From Mogibacterium sp. (GTDB taxonomy: Bacteria > Bacillota > Clostridia > Peptostreptococcales > Anaerovoracaceae), in the NCBI GenBank assembly GCA_017512365.1, contig JAFWGQ010000010.1, forward strand, positions 1 to 64,000: 64,000 bases of DNA, read 5' to 3'. Position 1 is the first letter of the stretch; each line of letters starts with the position of its first letter. The notes beneath the pieces were generated by a model. The model was not told the origin of the DNA, ran no database searches, and saw only the letters and a list, made by a program, of their open reading frames with translations. Positions 44,419 to 53,843 of the stretch are shown here, piece by piece. The position numbers and the translations under genes are program-made.

Positions 44419-47400
44419 ATGAGCTTTGTCCATCTTCACACACATACCGAATACAGCCTGCTCGACGGAATGAGCAGGATATCCGAACTCCCTCAGTATG
44501 TGAAGGATCTCGGAATGGAGGCGCTGGCGATCACTGATCACGGCGCCATGTTCGGCGTTGTGGATTTTTACAAGTCCTGCAAAAAAGCCGGGATCAAGCC
44601 GGTCATAGGCTGCGAGGTGTATACGGCGGCAAGGACCATGTACGACAAAGACGTCGACAGGGACAGGAACTCCGGCCACCTCATACTCCTGGCGGAGGAC
44701 CGGCAGGGATACAGCAATCTCGTAAAGATCGTATCGAAAAGCTATGTGGACGGGTTCTACTTCAAGCCGAGGGTCGACAAGGCTCTTCTGAGGCAGTATG
44801 CGGACGGCATCATATGCCTGTCGGGCTGCCTTGCGGGCAATGTGCAGAGATATCTACTCAACGGAGATTACGACGGAGCAAGGAAGGAAGCTCTTGAGCT
44901 CCGCGATATATTCGGGGAGGACGACTTCTTCCTGGAGATACAGAACCATCATCTCGAAGAGGACAAGCGCGTGATCGAGGGCCTGAAAAGGCTCAGCGCG
45001 GACACAGGGATACCGATGGTCGCGACGAACGACGCGCATTACATAAGGCGCAAAGACGCGACGGCCCAGGATGTCCTGATGTGCATCCAGACACAGTCGA
45101 AGGTAAGCGACGCCGACCGCATGAGGTTCGAAAACGACGAGTTCTATGTCAAGTCCGAGGCTGAGATGAGGGAGCTCTTCCCTGACATGCCGGATGTCAT
45201 CGACAGGACCAGGGAGATAGCCGACAGGTGCAATGTCGAATTCGAGTTCGGCAATTACCACCTGCCTGAATACATACCGCCGGACGGAAAGACGACAGAC
45301 GAATACCTGAGGGAGCTGTGTTATGAGGGCCTCATGAAACGCTACGGCGCGGACGCGATGGAGCCGGGCAGCATCTACAGGGAGAGGCTCGAGACAGAGC
45401 TTTCGGTCATCGAGGGCATGGGCTATGTCGAATACTTCCTCATAGTCTGGGACTTCATAGATTACGCGAAGAGAAACGGGATCGCGGTCGGACCGGGCAG
45501 GGGCTCAGCCGCAGGCAGCATAGTGGCCTACAGCCTCGCCATCACCGAGATCGATCCTATAAAATACAGCCTCATCTTCGAGAGGTTCCTCAATCCGGAG
45601 CGTGTGAGCATGCCGGATATAGATATAGACTTCTGCATCGAAAGGCGCCAGGAGGTCATCGACTACGTCACCGGGAAGTACGGCAGGGACAAGGTGTCGC
45701 AGATCATCACCTTCGGTACGCTCAAGGCAAAGGCCGCGGTCAGGGACATCGCGAGGGCGCTCGATGTGACATACGCGGAAGGCGATGAGATAGCAAAGGC
45801 AATACCGAACGAACTCGGCATCACCATCGCAAAGGCGCTCGAGGTCAATCCCGACCTGAGGCAGAGGTACGAGAACGAGCCGCTTGTAAAGCAGGTGCTC
45901 GATCTTTCGATGGCGCTCGAGGGCCTGCCGAGGCACGCCTCGACGCACGCCGCCGGCATAGTGATCTCGAAGATGCCTCTCGATGACTACGTGCCGCTGT
46001 ATTCGTCAGACAAGGGCGTGGCGACGCAGTTCAACATGACGACCATAGAGGAGCTGGGGCTTCTCAAGATGGACTTCCTGGGGCTCCGGAACCTCACGGT
46101 GATAAGAGACGCCCTGCGCATGATAAAAGAGAACCACGGGGTGGACGTCGACTGGGCTGAGCTCGGCTTCGATGACCCGGATGTGTATAAGCTCATAGCT
46201 GACGGAAATACGAAGGGCGTCTTCCAGCTCGAGAGCGGCGGCATGACCGATTTCATGAAGAACCTCAGGCCGACCTGCTTCGAGGACATAGTCGCCGGCA
46301 TCGCTCTGTACAGACCGGGGCCGATGGACTCGATCCCGAGATACATAGAGAACAAAAAGCACCCGGACAATATAAAATATGTCGATCCGCACCTTGAGCC
46401 GATACTCGGCGTCACCTACGGCTGCCTGATCTACCAGGAGCAGGTCATGCAGATCGTAAGGGACCTGGGAGGTTACTCCTTCGGACGCTCCGATCTTGTG
46501 AGACGTGCCATGAGCAAGAAAAAGATGGACGTCATGCTCAAGGAAAAGGAGTACTTCATAAACGGAAAGAAGGGCGATGACGGCAGCACGGAGATAGCGG
46601 GCTGCGTCGCGAACGGCGTGCCTGCGAAGGCGGCGGAGGTAATATTCGAGGACATGGTATCCTTTGCTTCATACGCCTTCAACAAGTCGCACGCGGCCGC
46701 GTACGCGGTCATCTCGTACGAGACGGCATATCTCAAATGCCACTATCCGGTCGAGTTCATGGCGGCGCTCATGACGAGCATGGCGGGCGATGCGAAGCAC
46801 ACTGCCGACTATGTCAGAAACTGCCGCGAGATGAAGATCGCTCTCGATCCGCCGTCGGTACTCAAAAGCGGCAAGTACTATACCGCGGAGGACGGGCGCA
46901 TCAGGTTCGGCCTGCTTTCCGTAAAGAACGTGGGCGAGGGCATAATAGACGCGATAATAAGAGCCAGGCAGGACGAGGCGGCGACGAAGGACATATACAG
47001 CTTTATCGCTGCGATCGATGCCCGCGAACTGAACCGCAAGGCGATAGAATCGCTGATCAGGGCGGGAGCCTTCGATGACATCAATGACAACCGCGCGGTG
47101 CTGATGACGGTATGCGATGACGCCGTAAAGAGGGCCCAGAGGATAGCGAAGACCGCGGGCAGGGACCAGATAAGCCTGCTCCAGCTCGAAGAATTCGAGG
47201 ACGAGGAGATCGGCGTGCCTGATCTGCCGAAGGTCGCCGATTTCAGCAAGGACATCAAGCTGAGCATGGAAAAAGAGATGCTCGGCGTATACCTTTCGGG
47301 CCATCCGCTCGACGAGTATGCCGCGCTTATCAGGGACAACACCACTGCCGGCACATCCGAGCTCACCGGAGGCGGAGAGGAATTCACCTCGGGCGGGGAT

Positions 47401-48030
47401 GACGCCGACAGCATGGTCATCAATACCTCGAGATTCAGGGACGGAGACAGGGTCATCATGGCCGGGATGGTAAGCGGAGTGCGCACGATGATAACCCGGA
47501 AGTCGCAGGAGATGGCCAGGATGACGCTCGAGGACTTCGACGGCGTGATCGATGTGATCGTGTTCCCGAAGGTATACGAGAGGAAGAGGAACCTCGTCGC
47601 GAACGACATGATAGTCGGCGTATCCGGACGCGTCAGTTTCAAGGACGAAAGCGACGCCGAGATACTCGCTGAGGACATAGTGCCGATAGAAAACATCAGA
47701 GCGCTCGCGCGCGGCCAGGGGGACAGACCCCCTGGCCACCGGGACCGGGGTCCGTCATCCGGCCAGGGGGTCTGTCCCCCTGGCCAGCCGCTGAACGATC
47801 CGGTGAAGCTGCGCATACCGCAGGAGGTGCTTGACGCCCACGGGGAGACCCGCAAGCTGCTCTTCCATCTCACGGACATGTTCAGCATATATCCGGGAAG
47901 CCGCGATGTGCTCGTATATCTGCCGGGAAAGAAGGCGATGCGCTGCAGCGCGGAGAACCGCGTGACGCTGACAAATGAACTGAAGGAAAAACTCGTGAGG
48001 CTCCTCGGAGCGGAGAACGTGAAAGGGTAA
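44419..48030 (+). CDS. dnaE: DNA polymerase III alpha subunit
   Basis: 1203 aa. PHP domain at the N terminus (HLHTHTEYSLLDG, ITDHGAMFGV). The polymerase core has GPGRGSAAGSIVAYSL and MPDIDIDFC with catalytic aspartates, followed by the helix-hairpin-helix region and an OB fold (GDRVIMAGMVSGVRTMITRK). Between OB fold and C terminus an odd insert of about 26 residues (GQGDRPPGHRDRGPSSGQGV and so on) comes from a palindromic DNA repeat at 47713-47785 that keeps the frame. Replicative polymerase. AAGGGTG lies before the ATG. Confidence 0.96.
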   Translation: MSFVHLHTHTEYSLLDGMSRISELPQYVKDLGMEALAITDHGAMFGVVDFYKSCKKAGIKPVIGCEVYTAARTMYDKDVDRDRNSGHLILLAEDRQGYSNLVKIVSKSYVDGFYFKPRVDKALLRQYADGIICLSGCLAGNVQRYLLNGDYDGARKEALELRDIFGEDDFFLEIQNHHLEEDKRVIEGLKRLSADTGIPMVATNDAHYIRRKDATAQDVLMCIQTQSKVSDADRMRFENDEFYVKSEAEMRELFPDMPDVIDRTREIADRCNVEFEFGNYHLPEYIPPDGKTTDEYLRELCYEGLMKRYGADAMEPGSIYRERLETELSVIEGMGYVEYFLIVWDFIDYAKRNGIAVGPGRGSAAGSIVAYSLAITEIDPIKYSLIFERFLNPERVSMPDIDIDFCIERRQEVIDYVTGKYGRDKVSQIITFGTLKAKAAVRDIARALDVTYAEGDEIAKAIPNELGITIAKALEVNPDLRQRYENEPLVKQVLDLSMALEGLPRHASTHAAGIVISKMPLDDYVPLYSSDKGVATQFNMTTIEELGLLKMDFLGLRNLTVIRDALRMIKENHGVDVDWAELGFDDPDVYKLIADGNTKGVFQLESGGMTDFMKNLRPTCFEDIVAGIALYRPGPMDSIPRYIENKKHPDNIKYVDPHLEPILGVTYGCLIYQEQVMQIVRDLGGYSFGRSDLVRRAMSKKKMDVMLKEKEYFINGKKGDDGSTEIAGCVANGVPAKAAEVIFEDMVSFASYAFNKSHAAAYAVISYETAYLKCHYPVEFMAALMTSMAGDAKHTADYVRNCREMKIALDPPSVLKSGKYYTAEDGRIRFGLLSVKNVGEGIIDAIIRARQDEAATKDIYSFIAAIDARELNRKAIESLIRAGAFDDINDNRAVLMTVCDDAVKRAQRIAKTAGRDQISLLQLEEFEDEEIGVPDLPKVADFSKDIKLSMEKEMLGVYLSGHPLDEYAALIRDNTTAGTSELTGGGEEFTSGGDDADSMVINTSRFRDGDRVIMAGMVSGVRTMITRKSQEMARMTLEDFDGVIDVIVFPKVYERKRNLVANDMIVGVSGRVSFKDESDAEILAEDIVPIENIRALARGQGDRPPGHRDRGPSSGQGVCPPGQPLNDPVKLRIPQEVLDAHGETRKLLFHLTDMFSIYPGSRDVLVYLPGKKAMRCSAENRVTLTNELKEKLVRLLGAENVKG
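47713..47785. repeat. Inverted palindromic repeat pair inside dnaE
   Basis: Two 25-bp units at 47713-47737 and 47761-47785 are exact reverse complements of each other. Each is itself nearly palindromic (GGCCAGGGGG ... CCCCCTGGCC around ACAGA or TCTGT). The 23-nt centre has GGACCGGGGTCC. The whole can fold as one long hairpin. It resembles REP/RAYT-type mobile palindromes. Confidence 0.85.
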
Positions 48031-48590
48031 TGGACAGGAGCATAGTCATATACACTTCAAAGAGAGGATCCACAAGGCAGTATGCGGAGTGGATAGCGGA
48101 GGATCTCGGCTGCAGGGCCGTGCCGCTTGATGATGCCCTGAAAGAAGGCGTCGATCTTCATGACTATGACTGCGTCATATACGGGGGCTGGATCAGGGGC
48201 TCGGGCATAGTGGACTTCGATAAGTTCGCAAAGCTCCTGGACGGGGGCATCATGAAGCGCCTCATAGTCTACGGGACCGGCTTTGCCGACGAGACTGCGG
48301 AGAACTACGCTCAGGTCTGGGGATACAGCATAGGAAAGATCGATCCGAAGAATGAGAACGGAGCGATCATGTATATCCTGGGCGGAAGGTATGTTCCGGA
48401 GGAGGTGACCGGCATGGACAGATTCCTCATGAAGATCATGAGGAGGGTCCTGCTTTCCGGAAGCACTCCGGACGCAAAGATGCAGGCGGACAGGATAAGA
48501 GAAAGGATAGACAACGGCGTCGACATGGTCAGCAGGGACAATATCGCCTCGCTTGTAAAAGACGCGCGAAAGAAGATCGGAGACAAATGA
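48030..48590 (+). CDS. Flavodoxin-domain protein
   Basis: 186 aa. N-terminal VIYTSKRGSTRQYAEWIAEDL is the FMN-phosphate loop of flavodoxins; YDCVIYGGWIRGSGI and FVLIVYGTGF-like segments follow (seen as RLIVYGTGFAD). This resembles the flavodoxin-like menaquinone-dependent protoporphyrinogen oxidase (HemG) family, but the role is unproved. Its ATG overlaps the dnaE TAA by one base. Confidence 0.75.
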   Translation: MDRSIVIYTSKRGSTRQYAEWIAEDLGCRAVPLDDALKEGVDLHDYDCVIYGGWIRGSGIVDFDKFAKLLDGGIMKRLIVYGTGFADETAENYAQVWGYSIGKIDPKNENGAIMYILGGRYVPEEVTGMDRFLMKIMRRVLLSGSTPDAKMQADRIRERIDNGVDMVSRDNIASLVKDARKKIGDK

Positions 48591-48653
48591 AGCCGGGCAG
48601 CAGCAAAGCCCGTAAAACAGCAGATGTTGCACCGAAAAACAAGCAAAAAAACC

Positions 48654-48682
48654 TTGAACTGACGCGCTCGATTACATATAAT
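48654..48682 (+). promoter_or_regulatory. Sigma-A promoter of rpsB-tsf
   Basis: TTGAAC (48654-48659), 17-nt spacer, TATAAT (48677-48682): a near-perfect vegetative promoter about 130 nt upstream of rpsB. Confidence 0.85.
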
Positions 48683-48740
48683 ATACGAGCGCGTTTCGAG
48701 ACTTATGCGCACATCAACTATTTGTCACACTGCAGAAAGC

Positions 48741-48780
48741 CGCGGTGCCCCTGAAAACAAGGGGGTTGAAGGCACACAGG
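48741..48780 (+). promoter_or_regulatory. Possible rpsB leader structure
   Basis: In the 5' UTR, CCCC (48748-48751) can pair with GGGG (48761-48764), and GTGCC (48745-48749) with GGCAC (48771-48775), giving alternative hairpins. This could be an autoregulatory S2 leader; evidence is structural only. Confidence 0.3.
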
Positions 48781-48814
48781 ATGCAGTGGAAGTAAACTAA
48801 CCGGAGGTTAAAAA

Positions 48815-49609
48815 ATGTCAGTAGTATCAATGAAACAGCTGCTTGAAGCAGGCGTCCACTTCGGACATCAGACAAGAAGATGGAACCCTAAGATGGCTCC
48901 TTACATCTTTGCGGAGAGAAACGGTATCTATATCATCGATCTGCAGCAGACACTGGGACTCATTGACGAGGCTTACGACTTCATGAGAAAAGTCGGCGAG
49001 AGCGAGAAGCCGGTACTCTTCGTAGGAACAAAGAAGCAGGCTCAGGCCGCCATCAGGGATGAGGCAGAGAGATGCGGAATGTACTTCGTGAACGAGAGAT
49101 GGCTGGGCGGAATGCTCACTAACCACAAGACCATCAGCAAGAGGATCGACAGACTCGAAGAGATCAGAGAGATGCAGGCGGACGGCACCATCAACAAGTA
49201 CGCCAAGAAGGAAGCACTCAAGATGATGGCTGAGGCCGACAAGCTCGAGAAGTATCTCGGCGGCATCAAGGACATGAAGGGAATGCCGGGCGCTATCTTT
49301 GTGGTAGACCCTAAGAAGGAAAGGATCGCTGTCAAGGAAGCAAGGATCCTCGGTATCCCTGTAGTAGGTATCGTAGACACCAACTGCGACCCTGACGATG
49401 TCGATTACATCATCCCTGCAAACGACGACGCCATCAGAGCGGTCAAGCTGATCACAAGCTGCATGGCAGACGCTATCATCGAGGCCAAGCAGGGCGAGAG
49501 CTTCCAGGAGGCTCCTGAAGAAGCTCCGGCTGAGGCCGAAGAGGCTGAGGCAGCCGCAGAAGCTGTAGAGGCAGAAGCAGCAGAGACAGAAGCTGCAGAG
49601 GAGGAGTAA
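48815..49609 (+). CDS. rpsB: Ribosomal protein S2
   Basis: 264 aa. Starts [20 protein letters not shown], the conserved S2 N terminus, with [12 protein letters not shown] and FVGTKKQAQ following. The last ~35 residues are an Ala/Glu-rich extension common in some Clostridia. CGGAGG precedes ATG 48815. Coupled with tsf 2 nt later, the standard order. Confidence 0.98.
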   Translation: MSVVSMKQLLEAGVHFGHQTRRWNPKMAPYIFAERNGIYIIDLQQTLGLIDEAYDFMRKVGESEKPVLFVGTKKQAQAAIRDEAERCGMYFVNERWLGGMLTNHKTISKRIDRLEEIREMQADGTINKYAKKEALKMMAEADKLEKYLGGIKDMKGMPGAIFVVDPKKERIAVKEARILGIPVVGIVDTNCDPDDVDYIIPANDDAIRAVKLITSCMADAIIEAKQGESFQEAPEEAPAEAEEAEAAAEAVEAEAAETEAAEEE

Positions 49610-49611
49610 TC

Positions 49612-50700
49612 ATGGCAGAAGTCACAGCAAAACTGGTAAAAGAACTGCGTGAAATGACAGGCGCAGGCATGATGGACTGCAAGAAGGCTCTGGTCGAGGT
49701 CGAAGGCGATCTGGACAAGGCAGTGGAAGTCCTGAGAGAAAAGGGACTTTCGAAGGCAGCCAAGAAGGCCGGCAGGATCGCTGCCATGGGCCTTGTCAGG
49801 ACTGCAGTCTCGGAAGACGGCAAAACAGCTGCTATCGTGGAAGTAAACTCGGAAACAGACTTCGTTGCCAAGAACGATGAGTTCATCGGCTTCGTTGAAG
49901 GGCTGGCAAAGCTGGCTCTGGAAGCAGACAGCAATGATATCGAAGCATTCAAGGCAATGCCTTTCGAGGGCGCAACAGCCGGAGAAGCTCTGACCGCCAA
50001 GATCGCAAAGATCGGTGAGAACATGTCGATCAGAAGGATCGACAAAGCTTCCGGACAGATCCTGTCCACATACCTCCACGGCGGCGGAAACATCGGCGTT
50101 ATCGTTGCAGCTGACGGAGCTGATAGCGATGCCAACAGGGAAGCTCTGAAGAACGTCGCTATGCAGGTCGCTGCGATGAACCCGCAGTATGTAAGCAGGG
50201 ACGAGATCTCGGATGACGAGCTTTCGAGTCTGAGAAAGATCACTCTGGAAAGCGCTCTGAACGATCCGTTCACACTTCCTAAGCCGATCCTCAACGGACT
50301 GCTCGACAAGGTCGGGGAAGTATGGGACAAAGCAGATATCGACATCCTTGATGAGAAGAGAGCTGACAAGGGCTTCAACTTCAACTATCTGCCGAACTTC
50401 CTCTCGGATGAGGCAAAGACACGTCTTGCAGGTCTTGCGATCGCTGCCAAGATGGAAATCACCGAGAACAAGATCTTCACAGGTCTTGTTGACGGACGTA
50501 TCAAAAAGCAGCTCAAGGAGATGTGCCTGCTCGATCAGACTTATGTAAGAGCAGAGGACGGCAAGCAGACTGTTGCGGAGTACCTGAAGTCGGTAGATGA
50601 TGGTCTGAAGCTGACGAAGGTCATCAGATTCGAAGTAGGCGAGGGAATCGAAAAGAAGGAAGAGAACTTCGCTGAAGAGGTCGCTGCACAGCTCAAGTAG
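49612..50700 (+). CDS. tsf: Elongation factor Ts
   Basis: 362 aa. N-terminal UBA-like domain MAEVTAKLVKELREMTGAGM then MDCKKALVEVEGD, and the core with EVNSETDFVAKN, the TDFV element that contacts EF-Tu. It exchanges GDP on EF-Tu. GAGGAG lies before the start. The protein is longer than E. coli EF-Ts (about 283 aa), with an insert in the middle, as in some Clostridia. Confidence 0.97.
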   Translation: MAEVTAKLVKELREMTGAGMMDCKKALVEVEGDLDKAVEVLREKGLSKAAKKAGRIAAMGLVRTAVSEDGKTAAIVEVNSETDFVAKNDEFIGFVEGLAKLALEADSNDIEAFKAMPFEGATAGEALTAKIAKIGENMSIRRIDKASGQILSTYLHGGGNIGVIVAADGADSDANREALKNVAMQVAAMNPQYVSRDEISDDELSSLRKITLESALNDPFTLPKPILNGLLDKVGEVWDKADIDILDEKRADKGFNFNYLPNFLSDEAKTRLAGLAIAAKMEITENKIFTGLVDGRIKKQLKEMCLLDQTYVRAEDGKQTVAEYLKSVDDGLKLTKVIRFEVGEGIEKKEENFAEEVAAQLK

Positions 50701-50727
50701 GCAGGACATCCAGGACATCAATGAAAC

Positions 50728-50753
50728 AAAGCATCGCTCAGGCGGTGCTTTTT
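50728..50753 (+). terminator. Terminator of rpsB-tsf
   Basis: AAAGCATCGC (50728-50737), loop TCAG, GCGGTGCTTT (50742-50751, one G-U pair), then TT. Confidence 0.85.
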
Positions 50754-50894
50754 CGTGCGGCAGAAAGGATCCTGCTCAGGGTAACGATAGTTAACATTTA
50801 TATCCCTCACGGGAGCATATTATGATAGAATACTGAAAGGAGCCGGACGGTTTCCGAAACCGTCCTGACATGTGTGTGAGAGAGGTAAAAGAAT

Positions 50895-53756
50895 ATGGTA
50901 CCTGAAAGATTCAAAGACTATTTCTTCAATGACTGGGATTATCTGCCTGAGACATATCCGATGTCGGATGAGGAGCGCGCGGAGCTCATAAGACAGCTCG
51001 CCGCGATGATCACTGATGATCTGGGCATGTCCGGTCATCCTGAGAAGATCGCAAACGATGAGCCTGACTTCTGGCTGCTCGACAAGCTGCTTACTACCGA
51101 TGAAGTCAGATTCATGCTCAGCTTCAAAAAGAAAAGAACGGTCAAGCTGACGGTAGAGCAGATGGCCAAGAGGAACGACATGACTCCTGCGCAGGCCGAA
51201 AAGACGGCGCTCGGCATCTGCGAGAAAGGCCTCCTGGAATTCGACCGCGAGACAAAGAACGGCGAGAGGCAGTTCTTCGTCCCGAAGTGGGTGGTAGGTT
51301 CCGGAGAGTACATGCTGATGACCGGAAATCTCATGGAAGAGCATCCGGAGATCGCAACATTCTTCCACTATGCGTCCATGGTGCCTGTAGGCAAGGTCGC
51401 CCACATGGTGCCTGAAGGCGGCGGAGGACTCGGTATGCATGTCATCCCGGTCGAAAAGGCCATAGAGGGCGAGAGCACGGCCATTTCATATGAGAAGCTC
51501 TCGTACTGGCTCAATAAATACGACAAGTACTGCCTCGATGTTTGCTCCTGCAGGAGACAGCAGAGGATCAGAGGCGAAGGCGGCGGCGAGATCGAGGACT
51601 ACTGGTGCATCGCGGTAGGCGACATGGCAGAGTATCTCGTAGAGACCAAGAAGGATGCACGCTACGCCACATACGAGGAGATCATGGAGGTGCTCGAGAA
51701 GGCTGAAAAGGCCGGCTACGTACACCAGATCACGAACCTCGACGGAGAGGACAAGATCGTAGGCATCTGCAACTGCCACAACACGGTCTGCAACGCCCTC
51801 AAGACTTCGCAGCTCTTCAATACGCCTAACATGTCCGCATCGGCTTACAGGGCGCATGTGGATCACAACAAGTGCGTGGCCTGCGGCAAGTGCGTCGAGA
51901 TCTGCCCGGTGGGAGCTGCCAAGCTCGGACAGAAGCTGTGCAGAAAGAACGGCAGCGCTGTAGAATATCCGCTCACAGAGCTTCCTAACGAGACCAAGTG
52001 GGGACCTGAGAAGTGGAACAAGAACTACAGGGAAGACGCCAAGATCAACTGCTACGACACAGGCACATCGCCGTGCAAGGCGGCGTGCCCGGCCAACCTG
52101 TCGGTACAGGGCTATATCAACATGGCCGACCAGGGCAGGTACAGAGAGGCGCTCGAGCTGATCAAGCAGGACAATCCTCTGCCTGCAGTCTGCGGTGCGG
52201 TCTGCAACAGAAGATGCGAGGACCGCTGCACCAGAGGCACCATCGATGAGCCTGTGGCCATAGACGAGATCAAGAAATTCATCGCCGCTCAGGAGCTCAA
52301 GGCAGAGCACAGATTCGTGCCTGAGTGCGGCAGAGAGATCGGCGGATTCTGGGGCGACGAATACAAGATGGCCATCATCGGAGCCGGTCCTGCGGGACTC
52401 TCCGCGGCATACTACCTCAGAAAGCGCGGATATCCTGTGACGGTATTCGAGAAGCAGAAAGCCCTCGGCGGCATGCTCAGATACGGCATCCCTTCGTTCA
52501 GGCTTGAGAAGGACGTCGTCGACGCTGAGATCGATGTCATGAAGGAGATGGGAGTCGAGTTCAGGACAGGATGCGAAGTAGGCAAGGACGTAACTATACA
52601 GCAGCTGAGAGACGAAGGCTACGCTGCGTTCTACCTGGCTGTCGGCCTGCAGAGCGGCGGCAGCCTCGATGTACCGGGTGCTGACGCAAATGGCGTCATG
52701 AGCGGTATCGATTTCATGAGGATCATCAACGAGGACGAGGTCGCGCTCATGCAGGGCAAGCTGCCTGAGGCAGGCAGGCTCAGCGGCAATGTCGTGGTCA
52801 TCGGCGGCGGCAACATCGGAGCTGACGTAGCGAGGACAGCGCTGAGATCCGGAGCGGACAAGGTATACATGTACGCGCTTGAAGCCTACGACGAGCTCCC
52901 TATGGGCGTCGAGGACAGGACGGAGTGCGAGGAGGAAGGCATCAGCGTGAACGGCGGCTGGGGCCCGGCCGAGATACTTTCGAAGGGCGGCAAGGTCACA
53001 GGCATAAAATTCAAAAAGTGCACTTCCGTAAAGAATGTAGAGGGCAGATTCGACCCTCAGTATGACGAGAAGGATACGCAGGAGCTCGAGTGCACGACAG
53101 TACTCTTCTGCACAGGCCAGAAGCCTGATCTCGGAAAGATGCTCGAGGGCACGAAGGTGGAGATCTCGCCGAGAGGACTCGCCGTAGCAGATCCTGTCAC
53201 CCTCCAGACCGCTGAAGAGGACATCTTTGCGGGCGGAGATATCGTGACCGGACAGAAGTTCGCCATCGACGCCATCGGTGCCGGCAGAGTTATAGCGGAC
53301 TCCCTGCACAGATACGTCCATAAGGATCAGGGCCCGAACAGGCTGACTGTGGGCCGCGACCTCAGAGAGATCATCGAGCTCGACAGGGACGATATCTCCG
53401 TAGAGAGATATGACAACATGCCTAGACAGAAGCCTGGCCACAGGGACGGCGACCCGACCAAGACATGGCACGACCTCAGAGAGCCGCTCAGCGAGATCCA
53501 GATCAGAGCCGAGGCCAACAGATGCCTCAAGTGCGGCGCTACGACAGTCGACGTCAACCGCTGCATCGGCTGCGGACTGTGCACGACCAAGTGCGAGTTC
53601 GATGCCATAGAGCTGCACAGGGATCATCCGCTCGCTTCGAGGATGTTCTCGGCCGAGAACGGCAAGCTCATGGCTATACTGCCTTACGCTCTGCCGAGAG
53701 AGGTAAAGATCAGATTCAAGGCCACGAAGCTGGGAAAGAAGCTGGCGGGAAGGTAG
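50895..53756 (+). CDS. Multidomain Fe-S/FAD oxidoreductase (GltD-like with ferredoxin domains)
   Basis: 953 aa. Residues 1-330 hold a helical domain and cysteines (CLDVCSCRRQQ; GICNCHNTVC). A 4Fe-4S ferredoxin CVACGKCVEICPVG follows, then the GltD Fe-S entry region (CKAACPANLSVQGYIN; CGAVCNRRCEDRC). Next come the FAD site AIIGAGPAGLSAAYYLRKRG and NAD(P) site VVVIGGGNIGADVARTA, and a C-terminal ferredoxin CIGCGLCTTKCEFDAIEL. Such proteins move electrons between NAD(P)H, FAD and Fe-S partners; the physiological partner is not given by context. It ends in the terminator at 53788. Confidence 0.85.
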   Translation: MVPERFKDYFFNDWDYLPETYPMSDEERAELIRQLAAMITDDLGMSGHPEKIANDEPDFWLLDKLLTTDEVRFMLSFKKKRTVKLTVEQMAKRNDMTPAQAEKTALGICEKGLLEFDRETKNGERQFFVPKWVVGSGEYMLMTGNLMEEHPEIATFFHYASMVPVGKVAHMVPEGGGGLGMHVIPVEKAIEGESTAISYEKLSYWLNKYDKYCLDVCSCRRQQRIRGEGGGEIEDYWCIAVGDMAEYLVETKKDARYATYEEIMEVLEKAEKAGYVHQITNLDGEDKIVGICNCHNTVCNALKTSQLFNTPNMSASAYRAHVDHNKCVACGKCVEICPVGAAKLGQKLCRKNGSAVEYPLTELPNETKWGPEKWNKNYREDAKINCYDTGTSPCKAACPANLSVQGYINMADQGRYREALELIKQDNPLPAVCGAVCNRRCEDRCTRGTIDEPVAIDEIKKFIAAQELKAEHRFVPECGREIGGFWGDEYKMAIIGAGPAGLSAAYYLRKRGYPVTVFEKQKALGGMLRYGIPSFRLEKDVVDAEIDVMKEMGVEFRTGCEVGKDVTIQQLRDEGYAAFYLAVGLQSGGSLDVPGADANGVMSGIDFMRIINEDEVALMQGKLPEAGRLSGNVVVIGGGNIGADVARTALRSGADKVYMYALEAYDELPMGVEDRTECEEEGISVNGGWGPAEILSKGGKVTGIKFKKCTSVKNVEGRFDPQYDEKDTQELECTTVLFCTGQKPDLGKMLEGTKVEISPRGLAVADPVTLQTAEEDIFAGGDIVTGQKFAIDAIGAGRVIADSLHRYVHKDQGPNRLTVGRDLREIIELDRDDISVERYDNMPRQKPGHRDGDPTKTWHDLREPLSEIQIRAEANRCLKCGATTVDVNRCIGCGLCTTKCEFDAIELHRDHPLASRMFSAENGKLMAILPYALPREVKIRFKATKLGKKLAGR

Positions 53757-53787
53757 CAGGCAGCGTGAAGAAAACAGAAATGAGCAG

Positions 53788-53812
53788 ACAGGCACTCCGG
53801 TGCCTGTTTGTT
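53788..53812 (+). terminator. Terminator after the oxidoreductase
   Basis: ACAGGCAC / GTGCCTGT, an 8-bp perfect stem with a TCCG loop (53788-53807), then TTGTTTT. Confidence 0.85.
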
Positions 53813-53843
53813 TTCACAGAGCAAAATGAGTACAATATCAGGT

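Noticed and set aside
51486-53795. 769-aa antisense ORF opposite the Fe-S/FAD oxidoreductase
   Set aside because: Shadow of a clearly recognised gene; its Leu/Arg-rich sequence has no domain pattern.
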